DNA of 64,000 bases from Methanosphaera stadtmanae (GCA_015062805.1 SUTQ01000007.1:23215-87214); one strand, 5' to 3'; numbered from the stretch's first letter, positions 39,779 through 51,165 are shown. A program made the numbers and translations. The notes: a model not told the origin generated them from the letters alone.

Positions 39779-39807
39779 TCTTTTTAGATTATCAAACTTT
39801 TTTTTTT
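39775..39807 (+). terminator. hairpin plus T-run after xerA
   Basis: ATAATCT-TTTT-AGATTAT forms a perfect 7-bp stem, followed by CAAAC and ten T residues. The xerA stop is in the first arm. Confidence 0.75.
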
Positions 39808-39871
39808 AAAATAATTTTTTCATGTAAAAATAGCATTTTTTAGTTATTTAATTAAAAAAAAATAATGGGGA

Positions 39872-40807
39872 TTAGTTTCGAAGTATTATGTAAATCATAT
39901 ATACTATGAATAATCCAATTAACAATAAACCATCTTTTCTGTCGAAATCAGTATGTTTATATGCTAAAAGGTAGGAAATGATGATTATTACCAGCATAAT
40001 CAGGGTATCTGTGAACATTATTCCTGTAGTTGGAATAGGACTTATGGAATCTGTTAAACCGAGAATGAAAAGAATGTTGAATATGTTACTACCCATAGCG
40101 TTTCCAATTGCGATATCTGTTTTTTTATTATATGCTGCAGTTAAACTTGTTATAAGTTCGGGTAAACTCGTACCTATGGAAACTATAGTTAAACCAACAA
40201 GTGTTTCACTCATACCTAAACTCAATGCAATATCTTTTGAGGATTCTACTACAAAGTTTCCACCCAGCGCAATTCCTATAATACCAATAATGATATATAA
40301 TCCTATGCGTGTTGGTGTTAAATGGGTTGTACCTACAGGCATATTTTTACTTTCCTTTCTGGATTTGGATATTAAGAAAGCTATATATAGAATAATTAGG
40401 ATTAATAATATTATTCCTTCAATTCGACTAATTTGGCTACCTGTGAATATGAATAATAGTAGTAGTAAAGAACTTCCTATTAGAATTGGGTAATCTTGTT
40501 TTAATGTATCTTTAGTAACGCTAAGGTTAACCATTATTGCTGTTGCACCGATTACCACTAAAGTATTAAATATATTACTTCCAACAATATTACTGACGGC
40601 TATAGCATTACTTCCAGTTAATGCTGAGGTTACTGAAACTGCTGCTTCGGGAGCACTAGTACCCAATGCTACAATAGTTAAACCAATAATCATTGCAGGT
40701 ATCTTAAGTTTTGTAGCTAAATCACTGGCTCCTTCCACAAATAAATCTGCTCCTTTTATAAGAAATACAAATCCTACTAACAGGAGTATTATAGTTAAAA
40801 TATCCAT
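39872..40807 (-). CDS. CaCA-family Na+/Ca2+ exchanger-like protein
   Basis: A 311-residue membrane protein with about ten helices in two inverted repeats. Each repeat has the alpha motif with the ion-binding glutamate: GTSAPEAAVS in the first half and GTSLPELITS in the second, followed by NIVGSNIFN and NAMGSNIFN. These define the YrbG/CaCA exchanger family, which moves Ca2+ or Na+ across the membrane. It is 8 bp after the LOR/SDH gene and probably co-transcribed. Ion preference cannot be read from the sequence. Confidence 0.9.
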   Translation of the reverse strand: MDILTIILLLVGFVFLIKGADLFVEGASDLATKLKIPAMIIGLTIVALGTSAPEAAVSVTSALTGSNAIAVSNIVGSNIFNTLVVIGATAIMVNLSVTKDTLKQDYPILIGSSLLLLLFIFTGSQISRIEGIILLILIILYIAFLISKSRKESKNMPVGTTHLTPTRIGLYIIIGIIGIALGGNFVVESSKDIALSLGMSETLVGLTIVSIGTSLPELITSLTAAYNKKTDIAIGNAMGSNIFNILFILGLTDSISPIPTTGIMFTDTLIMLVIIIISYLLAYKHTDFDRKDGLLLIGLFIVYMIYIILRN

Positions 40808-40815
40808 TTTATCAC

Positions 40816-42039
40816 TTACTCTTCAAGGTTATGGAGTTCAGCTAACAGAATTGGTAAAAATGATCCAATATCTGTAACAATACTAATGACCTGTGCACTA
40901 CCTCTATCGGATAGTTTTGTTACAGAAGCGTTACTAATGTCTACACATACACTTTTAATTCTGGCTGGGATAATATTACCAGTAGCTACGCTATGCAAAA
41001 GTGTTGCAATCATTATTACCATATCAACATCCTGAACTTCTTCCCTCATTCTTTGTTGAGCTTCCTGTGAATCGGTTATTACATCTGGTAAAGGTCCATC
41101 ATCACGTATACTACCTGCCAATACATAAGGGGTGTTGTTTTTAACACATTCGTACATTACTCCTTTTGTAAGAACTCCCTGTTCAACGGCATCTTTAATG
41201 CTTCCTGCTTTGTTAATTGTATTTATTGCACGTAAATGATGTTTGTGTCCGTGTGCAACCAATTCGCCCGTTTTGGTTTTAACACCTAAGCTTGTTCCAT
41301 ATAATGCATCTTCAATGTCGTGTGTTGCAAGAGCGTTTCCTGCAAATAATTTATTGACGTATCCTTCTTTGATTAATTGTGCAAGTACTGGAGCACATCC
41401 TGTGTGAATAACTGCTGGTCCACCAACTACACATACTTTTCCACCTTTGTCCTTTATTTCTTTCATTTCCTTAGCTACATTCTGTATAATACTGCGTGTT
41501 GGTTTTTCAGCTGATGCTTCACTATTCATAAATTCAAAGGTGTGTTTTCCACGTGTTTTTTCTGGAGGTGTTACTCTTACACCTTTATATCCAACAACAA
41601 CCATTTCTCCTTTTTTAATTGTATTGAGTGGTTTACAAGTTGCCGTCTTTTCTTTCGTATCAACAACTATCATACAATCCATTTCGATGTTATCTATGTT
41701 TATCCATCTATTGTCATATCTAATTTCTGTTATATAATTTGTTGTTGAATAAAAGTTATCTGGAACTGTTTTGTCTTTTTCTGAAGCAACAAGTTCTACT
41801 TCATCTTTTTCTATAAGTTGTGCACCTAAATCTGTAACTCTGTCTAATATTTGTTCTAATGTTTTTTTATCTTCTGCTTCTATACGAATTCTAGCGGTAC
41901 TTATATCTGTGTTGTGTTTTCCAACATTCAATTCTTCAATTTCATAGTCTCCACCTTGATCGATAATGGTGTCCATAACTTTTTGAATTGTGAAAGAATC
42001 AATGATATGTCCGCTTAGTTTAATTTTTTGAATATACAT
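40816..42039 (-). CDS. LOR/SDH family protein (TIGR00300-type, probable ornithine cyclodeaminase)
   Basis: A 407-residue archaeal protein with an N-terminal LOR/SDH domain ([19 protein letters not shown], repeated beta-alpha-beta pattern to about residue 95) and a C-terminal Rossmann-like domain ([52 protein letters not shown]). The same domain forms the C-terminal part of cyanobacterial AgrE/ArgZ, where it converts ornithine to proline and ammonia; archaeal homologues are proposed ornithine cyclodeaminases. Activity here is inferred from family. First gene of an operon with the exchanger. Confidence 0.8.
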   Translation of the reverse strand: MYIQKIKLSGHIIDSFTIQKVMDTIIDQGGDYEIEELNVGKHNTDISTARIRIEAEDKKTLEQILDRVTDLGAQLIEKDEVELVASEKDKTVPDNFYSTTNYITEIRYDNRWINIDNIEMDCMIVVDTKEKTATCKPLNTIKKGEMVVVGYKGVRVTPPEKTRGKHTFEFMNSEASAEKPTRSIIQNVAKEMKEIKDKGGKVCVVGGPAVIHTGCAPVLAQLIKEGYVNKLFAGNALATHDIEDALYGTSLGVKTKTGELVAHGHKHHLRAINTINKAGSIKDAVEQGVLTKGVMYECVKNNTPYVLAGSIRDDGPLPDVITDSQEAQQRMREEVQDVDMVIMIATLLHSVATGNIIPARIKSVCVDISNASVTKLSDRGSAQVISIVTDIGSFLPILLAELHNLEE

Positions 42040-42189
42040 TTATTCAACATCCTAAAATTCTTTTATAATTATTTAATAATCGTGAAAAAAATTTGTTATA
42101 CTATTATCTATCTTAATCATAATATAACTATTTTTTATTAATTTTTAAAATCAGTTAAGTATTTAAAAGGGGGGAGATATAGGGTGTAT

Positions 42190-43203
42190 TTATAAGATAC
42201 CCATTGCTTTATTAGTTTTTAATATGGATTTTTCACCATCTTCTTCTAATTCAAGCATTGCTCGTATAGCATCCACATTTTCCGGTACAACATCGGATTC
42301 TTGGTGAACAGCTTGCATATAAAACAATTCTCCATCCACTACATTAACAGATTCTTTCCATACAGGAATTTCATAGAAATCGCCTCTTGATCTTCCTAAA
42401 TCTTTAGCAAATTCCATGAGTTCTGCTGTGGAACCTAATTTAAGACTTGCATCTACAGGCATTACACGGTGGGCTTTTTCAAATGTATCAAGAACATCAT
42501 CAGTAGATACATCATTCTCTAATTCTACCATGATGTTGTGTGTGTGCATGAGGGTTGTAGGTACTGCAAGTGCCATTGTCATTACATCCATTCCTTTGAT
42601 GATTGTTTGTACATCAGGACCATGGTGTGAAGGAACTGTAGTTACAGGTTTGATAGCGTTAATTGGTCCTTTTTTAGAATCATTAGGATCTGCTGCACGT
42701 CTTACCATAACAGCCCTAACTTTTTTAACTCCTGCAAGGTCGTTTACAGGTTTTAATGTACGACATAAACCTGTTGTGTTACATGAAACTACACGTACAT
42801 AATCTTTTCCTAAGCTTTCTTCATAGTTTGATTCTGCATTGAATGATGTTCCTACTGGGTCATGGTCTTCTCCACCTTCAAATATTGCTTTTAAGCCCAG
42901 TGGTTTGTAGGTTTCTTCCATGTTTTGGATACCTACTCCTCCAGGAGTACAGTCAACTACAAGATCTAATTTTTCAAATAGTTCATCAGCTGTTCCAGTA
43001 ACTTTAATTCCAGCTTCTTCGAATTGTTCTTCTCTTTCAGGAACACTGATGTATAGATCATATCCTCTTTCTACAGCAGCTTTTGCTTCATAGTCTGGAG
43101 TTCTTTTGGTTACTCCTACAATTTTCATATCATCTTGTGCTGTAACAGCATCTGCTACTCTTTTTCCTATAGTTCCGTATCCGTTAATTCCAATACCTTT
43201 CAT
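42190..43203 (-). CDS. gap: glyceraldehyde-3-phosphate dehydrogenase, archaeal type II (NAD(P)-dependent)
   Basis: A 337-residue archaeal GAPDH. The N-terminal dinucleotide motif is [12 protein letters not shown] and the catalytic cysteine is Cys141 in [22 protein letters not shown] and HHGPDVQ match the archaeal class, which differs strongly from bacterial GapA. It works with tpiA and pgk found at the other end of the window. Monocistronic; ATG preceded by GTAGGACG. Confidence 0.96.
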   Translation of the reverse strand: MKGIGINGYGTIGKRVADAVTAQDDMKIVGVTKRTPDYEAKAAVERGYDLYISVPEREEQFEEAGIKVTGTADELFEKLDLVVDCTPGGVGIQNMEETYKPLGLKAIFEGGEDHDPVGTSFNAESNYEESLGKDYVRVVSCNTTGLCRTLKPVNDLAGVKKVRAVMVRRAADPNDSKKGPINAIKPVTTVPSHHGPDVQTIIKGMDVMTMALAVPTTLMHTHNIMVELENDVSTDDVLDTFEKAHRVMPVDASLKLGSTAELMEFAKDLGRSRGDFYEIPVWKESVNVVDGELFYMQAVHQESDVVPENVDAIRAMLELEEDGEKSILKTNKAMGIL

Positions 43204-43702
43204 ATTAAAACGTCCTACTTAAATGTTCTATGAAATAAATATATAATCTAATTCATTTTTAGTATATAAGTATATTTAAGATATATAAGTTATTTATAAC
43301 TTATGATAATTCATGATAAATTAGAGGTTATTCTTATCTATGAAAGTTATATTTTTTTTTTAATTTTGGTAATGCTTCGGATAAAAACATAAAATTTTCT
43401 ATGAAAAACTGTTCATATGTTCCTTTATTCTATCATTGTCTGTTTAATTAACTTTTTTCCATACTATGGGGGGTAAAGTATAACTTATTGTCTATAATAT
43501 CAATTTTTTTGAATTAGTTATTAATAAAACTTTATTAAAAGGATGGGTATACTCCTTAGGGTTATATTAAGTATTTATATTGTTATTGTTAGATTATTAA
43601 TTGAAAAAAAATGTTATCATTTTTCAAAAAAATCAAATTTTTTAATCAAAATTTTTTTCATTAATGGAGAATACTTAAAATTCTTATAAAAGGAGGCATA
43701 AA
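43204..43702 (+). other. divergent spacer GAPDH / cbiM
   Basis: About 500 bp with no gene. Two small inverted repeats stand out: ATACT-ATGGGGGGTAA-AGTAT near 43461 and AAGGA-TGGGTATAC-TCCTT near 43539. Either could be a metal-responsive operator or leader hairpin for cbiM; nothing proves it. Confidence 0.4.
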
Positions 43703-44320
43703 ATGCATATACCTGATGGGTTGATATCCGATCCATTACAATTAGGGATATATACAGTAATTTATATTATATTGTTTGTAATATTATTGAATAAATATCG
43801 TAAAAATCATACTGAAAAAGACATTCCAGTAATTGCACTCTTTGCAGCAGCTATTCTAATTGTTCAACTTGTTGAAATTCCCTTACCCGTACCTGCATGC
43901 GTTCACATTTCATTAATAACGGTAATGGCTCTTTATGATTTAGAAGCAGCACCTCTGGTCTATACAATAGTAACAATAGCACAATCATTCCTTGGAGAAG
44001 GTGGAATAAGTACGTTGGGAATGAACTTATTAAACTTAGCAATTTTAGCACCAGTACTTGCATATTATCTTTACAAGTTTATAGAAGGTTATGATAAAAA
44101 TTTAGCACTTTTTATATCTGGATTTGGAACAATAACTTTACTTGGTATAATTGTAAGTATGGAATATGCTATTGCAGGAATTTATCCATTACCTTTTGGA
44201 TTAACAGTAATTACTCCAATAGAAATGGCTGTTGGAGTAATAGAAGGACTTGTAACAATAGTTGTAATGAATGCTCTTAATAAGGTAAAACCAGAATTAA
44301 CACCAGTACTTAATGAATAA
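43703..44320 (+). CDS. cbiM: cobalt (or nickel) ECF transporter substrate-binding protein CbiM
   Basis: A 205-residue membrane S component. It begins MHIPDG, the conserved N-terminus whose amino group and His2 coordinate the metal, and has about six helices including the typical LNLAILAPVLAYYLY stretch. AAGGAGG precedes the ATG by 7 bases. Co2+ is more likely than Ni2+ for CbiM, but a methanogen needs both and the sequence alone does not settle it. The usual CbiQ and CbiO genes do not follow; the next gene encodes a His-rich membrane peptide. Confidence 0.88.
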   Translation: MHIPDGLISDPLQLGIYTVIYIILFVILLNKYRKNHTEKDIPVIALFAAAILIVQLVEIPLPVPACVHISLITVMALYDLEAAPLVYTIVTIAQSFLGEGGISTLGMNLLNLAILAPVLAYYLYKFIEGYDKNLALFISGFGTITLLGIIVSMEYAIAGIYPLPFGLTVITPIEMAVGVIEGLVTIVVMNALNKVKPELTPVLNE

Positions 44321-44329
44321 GGTGAAAAA

Positions 44330-44566
44330 ATGAATATTAAATCAATAATTATCATAGTTTTAATTATCTTGGTTGTTTTAGTGGCAGTATCCAATGCATT
44401 ACACACTTATGAGCAAGGAAACATTACTTTAGAAGAACATCACCATGATGGGGAAGAACATCACCATGATGGGGAAGAACATCACCATGATGGGGAAGAA
44501 CATCATCATGAAGATGGTGGAGAAGAACATCTTGAAGCGGGTGAAGAACATAATCATTCAGAGTAA
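44330..44566 (+). CDS. His-rich single-pass membrane peptide downstream of cbiM
   Basis: 78 residues: an N-terminal hydrophobic helix (about residues 5-24), a short ALHTYEQGN stretch, then a tail with three exact EEHHHDG heptads plus a variant and EHNHSE at the end. The tail has 15 or more His among acidic residues and should bind Co2+, Ni2+ or Zn2+ outside the membrane. By position it takes the place of CbiN/NikN, but apart from the single helix I see no clear CbiN homology. It starts 9 bp after cbiM with AAGGTGA as ribosome site. A metal-capturing accessory protein of CbiM is inferred. Confidence 0.75.
   Translation: MNIKSIIIIVLIILVVLVAVSNALHTYEQGNITLEEHHHDGEEHHHDGEEHHHDGEEHHHEDGGEEHLEAGEEHNHSE
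44432..44515 (+). repeat. 21-bp tandem repeat in the His-rich gene
   Basis: Three identical 21-bp units (44432-44452, 44453-44473, 44474-44494) and a diverged fourth, in frame and encoding EEHHHDG. Exact DNA identity suggests recent slippage, so copy number may vary between strains. Confidence 0.95.
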
Positions 44567-44715
44567 TATCTTAACTTAAGTATGTGTTAAATTCAGTATA
44601 TTTTTGATGAAAATCAAGTTAAAACTAGTTTTTTTCTTAAAACAAGAGTATCTTACTTTTTTTTATTTTTTAATTATTTTATTAGAATATATCATCAAAA
44701 AAAAAGAAATGGGGG

Positions 44716-45078
44716 TTAATTCTTAATTTCTTCAGAAACATAATAACCTATTATTCCACCAATTGCTCCTACAATAATGTATAATATAATTAGGTATAAT
44801 GAATTTGTAAGTAGGTATGTAACATAAGCTGAACCATATAACACATACATAAATCCTACATTTATTATCGTGGTAATTACTGAACCAATAAATGCTGCGA
44901 TTAATCCCGCAATTAATGCTTCTATTTTGTCGTTGTTTTTTATAAAACCTATTAATATTCCTGTAAAGAAAACAAATGGTAAAATACTAGTACTTAATCC
45001 ACCTGAAAGGTAGGTTATAACTATTATAATTACTCCTAAAGGTATGGTTTTACCTTTAAGAATTTGGTTAATGTCCAT
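44716..45078 (-). CDS. DUF5518-type membrane protein (paralogue 2)
   Basis: A 120-residue protein with four hydrophobic helices: an ILKGKTIPLGVIIIVIT start, then FVFFTGILIGFIKNNDKIEALIAG, a long TTIINVGFMYVL helix and a glycine-rich AIGGIIGYYVSEEI end. It resembles the archaeal DUF5518 family; function unknown. It is 4 bp after its paralogue at 45083 and has the same layout (NILKGKSIAL in the paralogue), so the two arose by tandem duplication. GAGG precedes the ATG. Confidence 0.7.
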   Translation of the reverse strand: MDINQILKGKTIPLGVIIIVITYLSGGLSTSILPFVFFTGILIGFIKNNDKIEALIAGLIAAFIGSVITTIINVGFMYVLYGSAYVTYLLTNSLYLIILYIIVGAIGGIIGYYVSEEIKN

Positions 45079-45082
45079 ATTT

Positions 45083-45463
45083 CTAACCTCTTTTATCTAT
45101 TTCTTCTCTAAGATAGTAACCGATAGCACTGCCCACACATCCAATGAATGTATAAAAAATTATGTAAATCCACGAATACTGGATTACTGCTATGGCATAT
45201 AATCCACCTTCAGAATAATATACATTTATTAATGATACAATCATTGTAAGTATTGAACCCAGTCCAAATGCAAGTATGCTACTAATAATTGTTTCATTAA
45301 TTGTGACTTTTTTCATTATTCCTAATAATATTCCTATAAATAATATTGAGGGAACAATTAATGCAGTATCACCCGTTAGTAATGAACAAGCTAAAATCAT
45401 TAAGATGGTTAATGCGATACTTTTTCCCTTAAGTATATTTTTAATGTTAATATTATCATTCAT
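45083..45463 (-). CDS. DUF5518-type membrane protein (paralogue 1)
   Basis: A 126-residue four-helix membrane protein related to the next gene at 44716. Shared features are the ILKGK N-terminal motif, SILFIGILLGIMKKVTINETI in helix 2 to loop, and the final VGSAIGYYLREEI. The pair is probably co-transcribed. There are no charged or metal-binding residues in the helices that hint at function. Confidence 0.7.
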   Translation of the reverse strand: MNDNINIKNILKGKSIALTILMILACSLLTGDTALIVPSILFIGILLGIMKKVTINETIISSILAFGLGSILTMIVSLINVYYSEGGLYAIAVIQYSWIYIIFYTFIGCVGSAIGYYLREEIDKRG

Positions 45464-45502
45464 CCTTAAAAAAAGTAATATGTATATTTAAAATATACAT
45501 GT

Positions 45503-46576
<1,074 letters not shown>

Positions 46577-46595
46577 ATTATCAAATCCCTTCTAT

Positions 46596-48275
46596 TTATT
46601 CCTCATCATCTGCTACTTCATCGTAGTCCTCATATTCTGCATACTCTGTTTTCATTCTCGTTTTTGGTTCTTCCGTAATGAGTATTTGCATTGGTTCTAT
46701 TTCTGGTTGTTTGAGACGATGTTTCATGTCCATGATTTTTGCTTTGTGTGTAACTTCATCCATGATTTTGTCATATTCTGGAACATCTTTTTCAGCAAGT
46801 AGTGCTGATTGTTTAATTACAACAGGAACGAGGTCTTCGAATATTTTTGCTCTCATTTCTTCGTTTTTAGCTGCTTTTTTGGTTCTTATGTATTTTTCCA
46901 GTTTCCTTGCAATTTTCATTGTTGCTTGTCTGATTTCTCTGACTATTTCTTCTTCTGGAGCTACACTTTGTTTACCTGTTGATAAGTATGGAACGTTTGT
47001 GGAAATAATGTTTACAAATACGGATATTGGTGCATCATCTAGGTTCCTTACACCATATCTTCTCCAATCAATACTTTTTAAAGCTTCTGTGATTGCACAG
47101 CTACCCTGATCGAAAGTTAATGGTACGCGGTTAGCAAATCTCATAATCTCTGCTTTTTTCTGTTGTCCTACTAAACGACCAGCTTTTCCACCATATGCAA
47201 TACCTGCTTCTATGATGAATGATACTCCACCACGATATGCTTGTGGTTTTCTTGTAATTGCTGTTGAAAATTCGGGTAATAATATTTCATTGATACCCTT
47301 TTCAATTTGTTCGTTTCCAATTGGTTTAAGACCACTTGTTGGAGGGGCCATGAATTTCATTTGGTCAAATTGTTGAACAACTTGTTCAGCTTCTTTCCAA
47401 GTAATGCTTTTTGGACGTTTGTTCATGTCTATGCCTGTAGCTTCTTCAAGTTCTTTGATTTTTTTAGAAGATACACGACTTAATGAATCCATTAATAAGT
47501 TTTTAAATCGTTTTTTGTTGGTTTTTTTACAAAGATCGATTATATCATCTGCAGTTACACCTTTGGGATGAGGTAAAACTTCTTTTGGAAGAGGTGGTAT
47601 TTGATCTGTTGCTCTTTCGAATGTATACTTACGTCCGGTTGGATCTTTGAATACGATTCTTGCATGTGGATTTCCAATAACTGTACGTCTGATATACTCG
47701 TATGCTCCTTGTTCACTCATTGAATAAGATACGTCTTTGAATTCTATTTCAATACCCGAACCTGTCCTGTCCGTTTCAAATTCTTTTCTATCAAGAATTA
47801 TACCAGTGTTCTTTTTAACATCAAGTTTTACATCCATTTCGACTCCTTTAAGAGTTTCTCCATCTTTATATCTTGATCTTATTTTTACTGGCTGTCCTGT
47901 TGTCATTTGAGATAGGAGTACACACCCACTACATCCTAAACCTTGTTGTCCTCTTGATTGGATGTTACGGAATTTACTTCCTGCAAACATTTGACAGTAT
48001 ACTTTTGTAATGAAATCTTCAGGGATACCAGGTCCATTATCAGCGTGTTTTAGTAGGTAATGATCTTTACCTAATCTTTTAAGTTCTATGGAAATATCTG
48101 GAAGAATTCCTGCTTCTTCACATGCATCTAGACTGTTAGTAATAAGTTCGTGGAATACGATTGTCAATGATCTTATTTTTCCAGAAAAACCTAACATTTG
48201 TTTGTTTCTTTTAAAAAACTCAGATGGTGTTAGTTCCTTAAATTCTTCAAATATTTCTGTTGTGTCACGTTCCAA
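46596..48275 (-). CDS. top6B: DNA topoisomerase VI subunit B
   Basis: ATPase subunit of topoisomerase VI, 559 residues. GHKL ATP-binding motifs are present: [21 protein letters not shown], and the GQQGLGCSG lid. The transducer domain follows, and a Glu/Asp-rich tail ends the protein. I place the start at TTG 48275, 10 bases after GGAGG, giving [12 protein letters not shown]; a TTG three codons earlier is only 1 base from the ribosome site. It forms an operon with top6A. Confidence 0.97.
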   Translation of the reverse strand: MERDTTEIFEEFKELTPSEFFKRNKQMLGFSGKIRSLTIVFHELITNSLDACEEAGILPDISIELKRLGKDHYLLKHADNGPGIPEDFITKVYCQMFAGSKFRNIQSRGQQGLGCSGCVLLSQMTTGQPVKIRSRYKDGETLKGVEMDVKLDVKKNTGIILDRKEFETDRTGSGIEIEFKDVSYSMSEQGAYEYIRRTVIGNPHARIVFKDPTGRKYTFERATDQIPPLPKEVLPHPKGVTADDIIDLCKKTNKKRFKNLLMDSLSRVSSKKIKELEEATGIDMNKRPKSITWKEAEQVVQQFDQMKFMAPPTSGLKPIGNEQIEKGINEILLPEFSTAITRKPQAYRGGVSFIIEAGIAYGGKAGRLVGQQKKAEIMRFANRVPLTFDQGSCAITEALKSIDWRRYGVRNLDDAPISVFVNIISTNVPYLSTGKQSVAPEEEIVREIRQATMKIARKLEKYIRTKKAAKNEEMRAKIFEDLVPVVIKQSALLAEKDVPEYDKIMDEVTHKAKIMDMKHRLKQPEIEPMQILITEEPKTRMKTEYAEYEDYDEVADDEE

Positions 48276-48690
48276 GGATTTCAAACCTCCAAATTATTTT
48301 TTTATTACTACTTGCTTTTATTAGTATTATTCAAGTGCGTGTTTTTCATCTATTATAAAATGTAATTTTTCATATGATAATTAATGAATAGTATATTATT
48401 TTACAACATTTTTATTTAGTTATCTATATGTAGTAAAATAAATTTCATGTTTTATTCATATTATAATATATGTAAAATATATAATATAAATGCATTGTAT
48501 ATACCCAACATTATAAAAAAATAGTAATTTAGAGGGGTCTTGATAACTAATCATAGAGGGGTATTGATAAGTACTAATTTTATTAAAAAATGAAAAAATA
48601 ATTAAACATTATTAAGATATAAAACATATTCATTTCGATTTTTTTTTAGAAAAAAAAATAATTTTCCTCTTGAAATTTATATGAAATAAC
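48276..48690 (-). other. AT-rich spacer upstream of top6B
   Basis: No gene in about 410 bp. A 16-bp imperfect direct repeat lies at 48531-48570 (separate entry). Runs of T on the minus strand after the small membrane gene at 48691 probably terminate it. Confidence 0.45.
48531..48570 (+). repeat. 16-bp direct repeat upstream of top6B
   Basis: AGAGGGGTCTTGATAA (48531-48546) and AGAGGGGTATTGATAA (48555-48570) differ by one base and have a 24-bp period. The GGGG core is striking in this AT-rich spacer. Confidence 0.7.
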
Positions 48691-48960
48691 CTATTGTATA
48701 TCAAGTTTTCCAAAAAATTTTGGAATTTCTTCATTATTATTAATAGCTTTATTACAAAGATATGTGTCATACAGTACTAACACTAACCAAATTGCACAAA
48801 CCATGTAATAGAATCTGGAAGAGTAGTTAGCCAATACAATGAAGATTAGTCCCATGATTAATTCAAACAATCCTCTTTTAACTAAGCCATTGTATACATT
48901 TCCCATACCGATAAATAATGATAGAACTAAAGCAACAATCAAATTTTTTTCTTCATTCAT
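48691..48960 (-). CDS. small membrane protein, TM2-like
   Basis: An 89-residue protein with three hydrophobic stretches: LIVALVLSLFIGMGNVYNG (residues 7-25), ELIMGLIFIVLAN and MVCAIWLVLVLYDTYLC. The pattern of a helix ending in a Gly/Asn turn, then a KRG loop and a second helix, and a final Trp-containing helix with YDTY, is like archaeal TM2-domain proteins. Function unknown. GAGG lies 5 to 8 bases before the ATG. It sits between the KH protein and top6B genes but is likely transcribed alone. Confidence 0.65.
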   Translation of the reverse strand: MNEEKNLIVALVLSLFIGMGNVYNGLVKRGLFELIMGLIFIVLANYSSRFYYMVCAIWLVLVLYDTYLCNKAINNNEEIPKFFGKLDIQ

Positions 48961-49081
48961 TTTTTAACCTCACTTTTAATTAAATTCTTTATATTTTATT
49001 TTTAAGAGATATTACTTATTATATTCTCAGATTAAAAAATAGTTAATTGTTAATCAAAAGAAAAAAAGTATTAAAAGGAGG

Positions 49082-49786
49082 TTATAATATTTCAGGAACT
49101 TCTTCATCATCTATTTCTTCATTTTCTTCTTGTTCTAATGCTGCTTGGTTATAATCTTCTTCAGCATCGGTAAAATCTTCATCAGTATCAAGATCTTCTC
49201 TTAAGAATTCTCTTTCATCAGGTGCCCCATTAACCATCTCATCAAATTCTTTCCTTTTGAGTTTGTCATGCATTTTTTCTAAGTATGCATAAACGGTTTT
49301 TTGTCTTGAACCTTCAAGAATCATTTCGATAGCTTCTCTTGCCATTTGTATGTTTTCGATTCTACCTATCATTGACACGGTTTTACCGTAGATACTTATC
49401 TCAACATCTAGCATATCATGGATTATTTGTCTGGTTCTACCATTTTTACCGATGATTCTTCCTTTTTGTCTTACTAATGCTTTTTTTGATTTACCTACAT
49501 AATCCTGTAAGTTGATGATTTCTAAAATTAAATCATCATCTTGTAATTTTAATGCTAAATCAGGGTTAAATCCTCTTCCTATAGCTTTTATCATATATCT
49601 TGCTTTCCATATTGCTAAAGGGTCATCTGTTTCTTCTGTTGAACTGATTGCAATATTCCCTGTTTCACTGTCAATTTTCAATTCAGTTTTGGTTATAATT
49701 TCTAATTGATGTTTGATTTTACCGTTTTTACCGATTGTAACTCCAACACGGTCTTTTGGTATTTTTAGATATTCTGTATTTACCAT
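49082..49786 (-). CDS. KH-domain ribosome-biogenesis protein (Krr1/Dim2-like)
   Basis: A 234-residue protein with two KH domains: the first around [21 protein letters not shown] and the second with [18 protein letters not shown], each with a GxxG loop. The C-terminal 50 residues are very acidic ([12 protein letters not shown]). Archaeal members are homologues of eukaryotic Pno1/Dim2 and Krr1, which act in 18S rRNA maturation. The nearby rio1 gene supports a small-subunit maturation role. AAGGAG precedes the ATG. Confidence 0.88.
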   Translation of the reverse strand: MVNTEYLKIPKDRVGVTIGKNGKIKHQLEIITKTELKIDSETGNIAISSTEETDDPLAIWKARYMIKAIGRGFNPDLALKLQDDDLILEIINLQDYVGKSKKALVRQKGRIIGKNGRTRQIIHDMLDVEISIYGKTVSMIGRIENIQMAREAIEMILEGSRQKTVYAYLEKMHDKLKRKEFDEMVNGAPDEREFLREDLDTDEDFTDAEEDYNQAALEQEENEEIDDEEVPEIL

Positions 49787-50157
49787 AATAAAAGCTCCTT
49801 GAAATGGTGTTTATTTCCATATTTTTCAAAATAAAATATAATTTTAATGATTCATCAAATAAAATATTTCTTGTTATAATTATCAAATCTTTAATAAAAA
49901 AGTTATAAAAAGATTTTCCTATTGGTGATGATGATACTTTTTAGTATCTTCATATACTACTATTATTTATGGTTTAAATAATATTTAAAACTTATTATAA
50001 TTTATATTACTATTTATTTAATTGTATTTTTTAATATTATTTAGTTTATATACTTAATTTTATTTTTTGATTAATAATATACTTAATAATAAATATTACT
50101 TGTAAATTATTAATTATTTATTAATTATTTGTTAAAAAAATAGTTGAGAAAAGGGAG
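49787..50157 (-). other. AT-rich spacer upstream of the KH gene
   Basis: No gene in about 370 bp. GATACT-TTTT-AGTATC near 49937 is a perfect 6-bp hairpin, possibly ending the upstream minus-strand operon. Confidence 0.4.
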
Positions 50158-50370
50158 TTATTTTAAATCTAATTCTTTTTCTAGACGAACAAAAATTGAC
50201 CTTTCTTCCTTTTGTTTTAAGATTTCTCCTCTAATTTCAGGTGGTGCTTCTATATCAAACATACAATTAGGACATTTGATATTGGCTCCACCACAGTCAT
50301 AACCACAATCACAACAACCTGCATTCATATGATCAAATTCATGTCCACAAATATCACATTTTATTAACAT
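50158..50370 (-). CDS. small cysteine-rich zinc-binding protein
   Basis: A 70-residue protein with eight Cys in the first 36 residues: CDICGHEF, CCDCGYDCGG and CPNC. It probably holds one or two zinc ions as a ribbon, followed by a charged helix (GEILKQKEERSIFVRLEKELDL). It begins 12 bp after rio1 and its ribosome site AAGGTGA overlaps the rio1 end, so the two are coupled. I do not recognise a named family with certainty. Confidence 0.75.
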   Translation of the reverse strand: MLIKCDICGHEFDHMNAGCCDCGYDCGGANIKCPNCMFDIEAPPEIRGEILKQKEERSIFVRLEKELDLK

Positions 50371-50382
50371 ATTATTTTCACC

Positions 50383-51165
50383 TTATTTGTTTTTAAGAAC
50401 TCTTTCTTTAATGTAATCGAATGTTAAATCCAAATTAAATTTTTTACTATCATATACAATATTTTCTATATCTCTATCTAACAGCTGCATGCTTGATGGA
50501 TGGCTGGTAAGTGTTGCTTGTGATACGTCAATAATGTATGGATGACCATGGGAATATAAAATATTATATCGGGACAAGTCTCCATGTACTAATTGTGCTT
50601 GGTTATATGAAACATCCATAAAGTTTATTATTTCCTCGAATACTTCTTCAGCATTATCAATTTTTATTTTACTTAAAGGAGGTGCAGCACTTGCATCTTC
50701 ATCTGAATGTTCTAAGTATTCCATTACCAATACATTTTCATTAGAAGTATACGGTTCAGGTACTTTTAATCCTAAATTATACAGTCTACTTAAATTTTTA
50801 AATTCTTTTTGGGTCCATGCAGTAATAATTTTTCTCGTATTGTTTCCATAACTTTTAAATCGAGGATCTCCTGCAATATATTCCTTAATTTTCTTAAAAT
50901 CCAAGGTGACAACGCGGTATATTTTTACTGCAACTTCATTGTCATCATCGTCAATTCCAAGAAATACATTAGCTTCTTTTCCTGTACTGATTACACCATT
51001 TAAACTTTTAAGATATCCTTGTTTAGCAAGTTTATAGAGTACTTGTAATGTTTTGTTGTCAAAAACTTCACTAGAAACTTGTTTGTCTTCCACACTTTTA
51101 ATTCTTTTGGTTTCTTCTAGTTTTCGCATTTGATTATCCGCATCTTGAAAATGTTTTTCTTTCAG
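50383..51165 (-). CDS. rio1: RIO1-type serine/threonine kinase
   Basis: Atypical kinase/ATPase of small ribosomal subunit maturation. Counting from the internal ATG at 51129: phosphate loop STGKEANVFLG, Lys69 in VAVKIYR, catalytic Asp184 and Asn189 in VHGDLSRYN, and Asp201 in IIDVSQAT. The ATG at 51129 has no ribosome site. In the same frame 12 codons upstream a CTG at 51165 lies 7 bases after a perfect GGAGG, so I extend to it; the product would be 260 residues. If CTG is not used the gene is 50383-51129 (248 residues). It lies in the aIF1A-rio1-KH-top6 neighbourhood. Confidence 0.85.
   Translation of the reverse strand: MKEKHFQDADNQMRKLEETKRIKSVEDKQVSSEVFDNKTLQVLYKLAKQGYLKSLNGVISTGKEANVFLGIDDDDNEVAVKIYRVVTLDFKKIKEYIAGDPRFKSYGNNTRKIITAWTQKEFKNLSRLYNLGLKVPEPYTSNENVLVMEYLEHSDEDASAAPPLSKIKIDNAEEVFEEIINFMDVSYNQAQLVHGDLSRYNILYSHGHPYIIDVSQATLTSHPSSMQLLDRDIENIVYDSKKFNLDLTFDYIKERVLKNK

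Noticed and set aside
49925..49950. Possible C/D-box RNA (GTGATGA near 49926)
   Set aside because: A box-C-like string is present but no CTGA box D follows within a normal distance.
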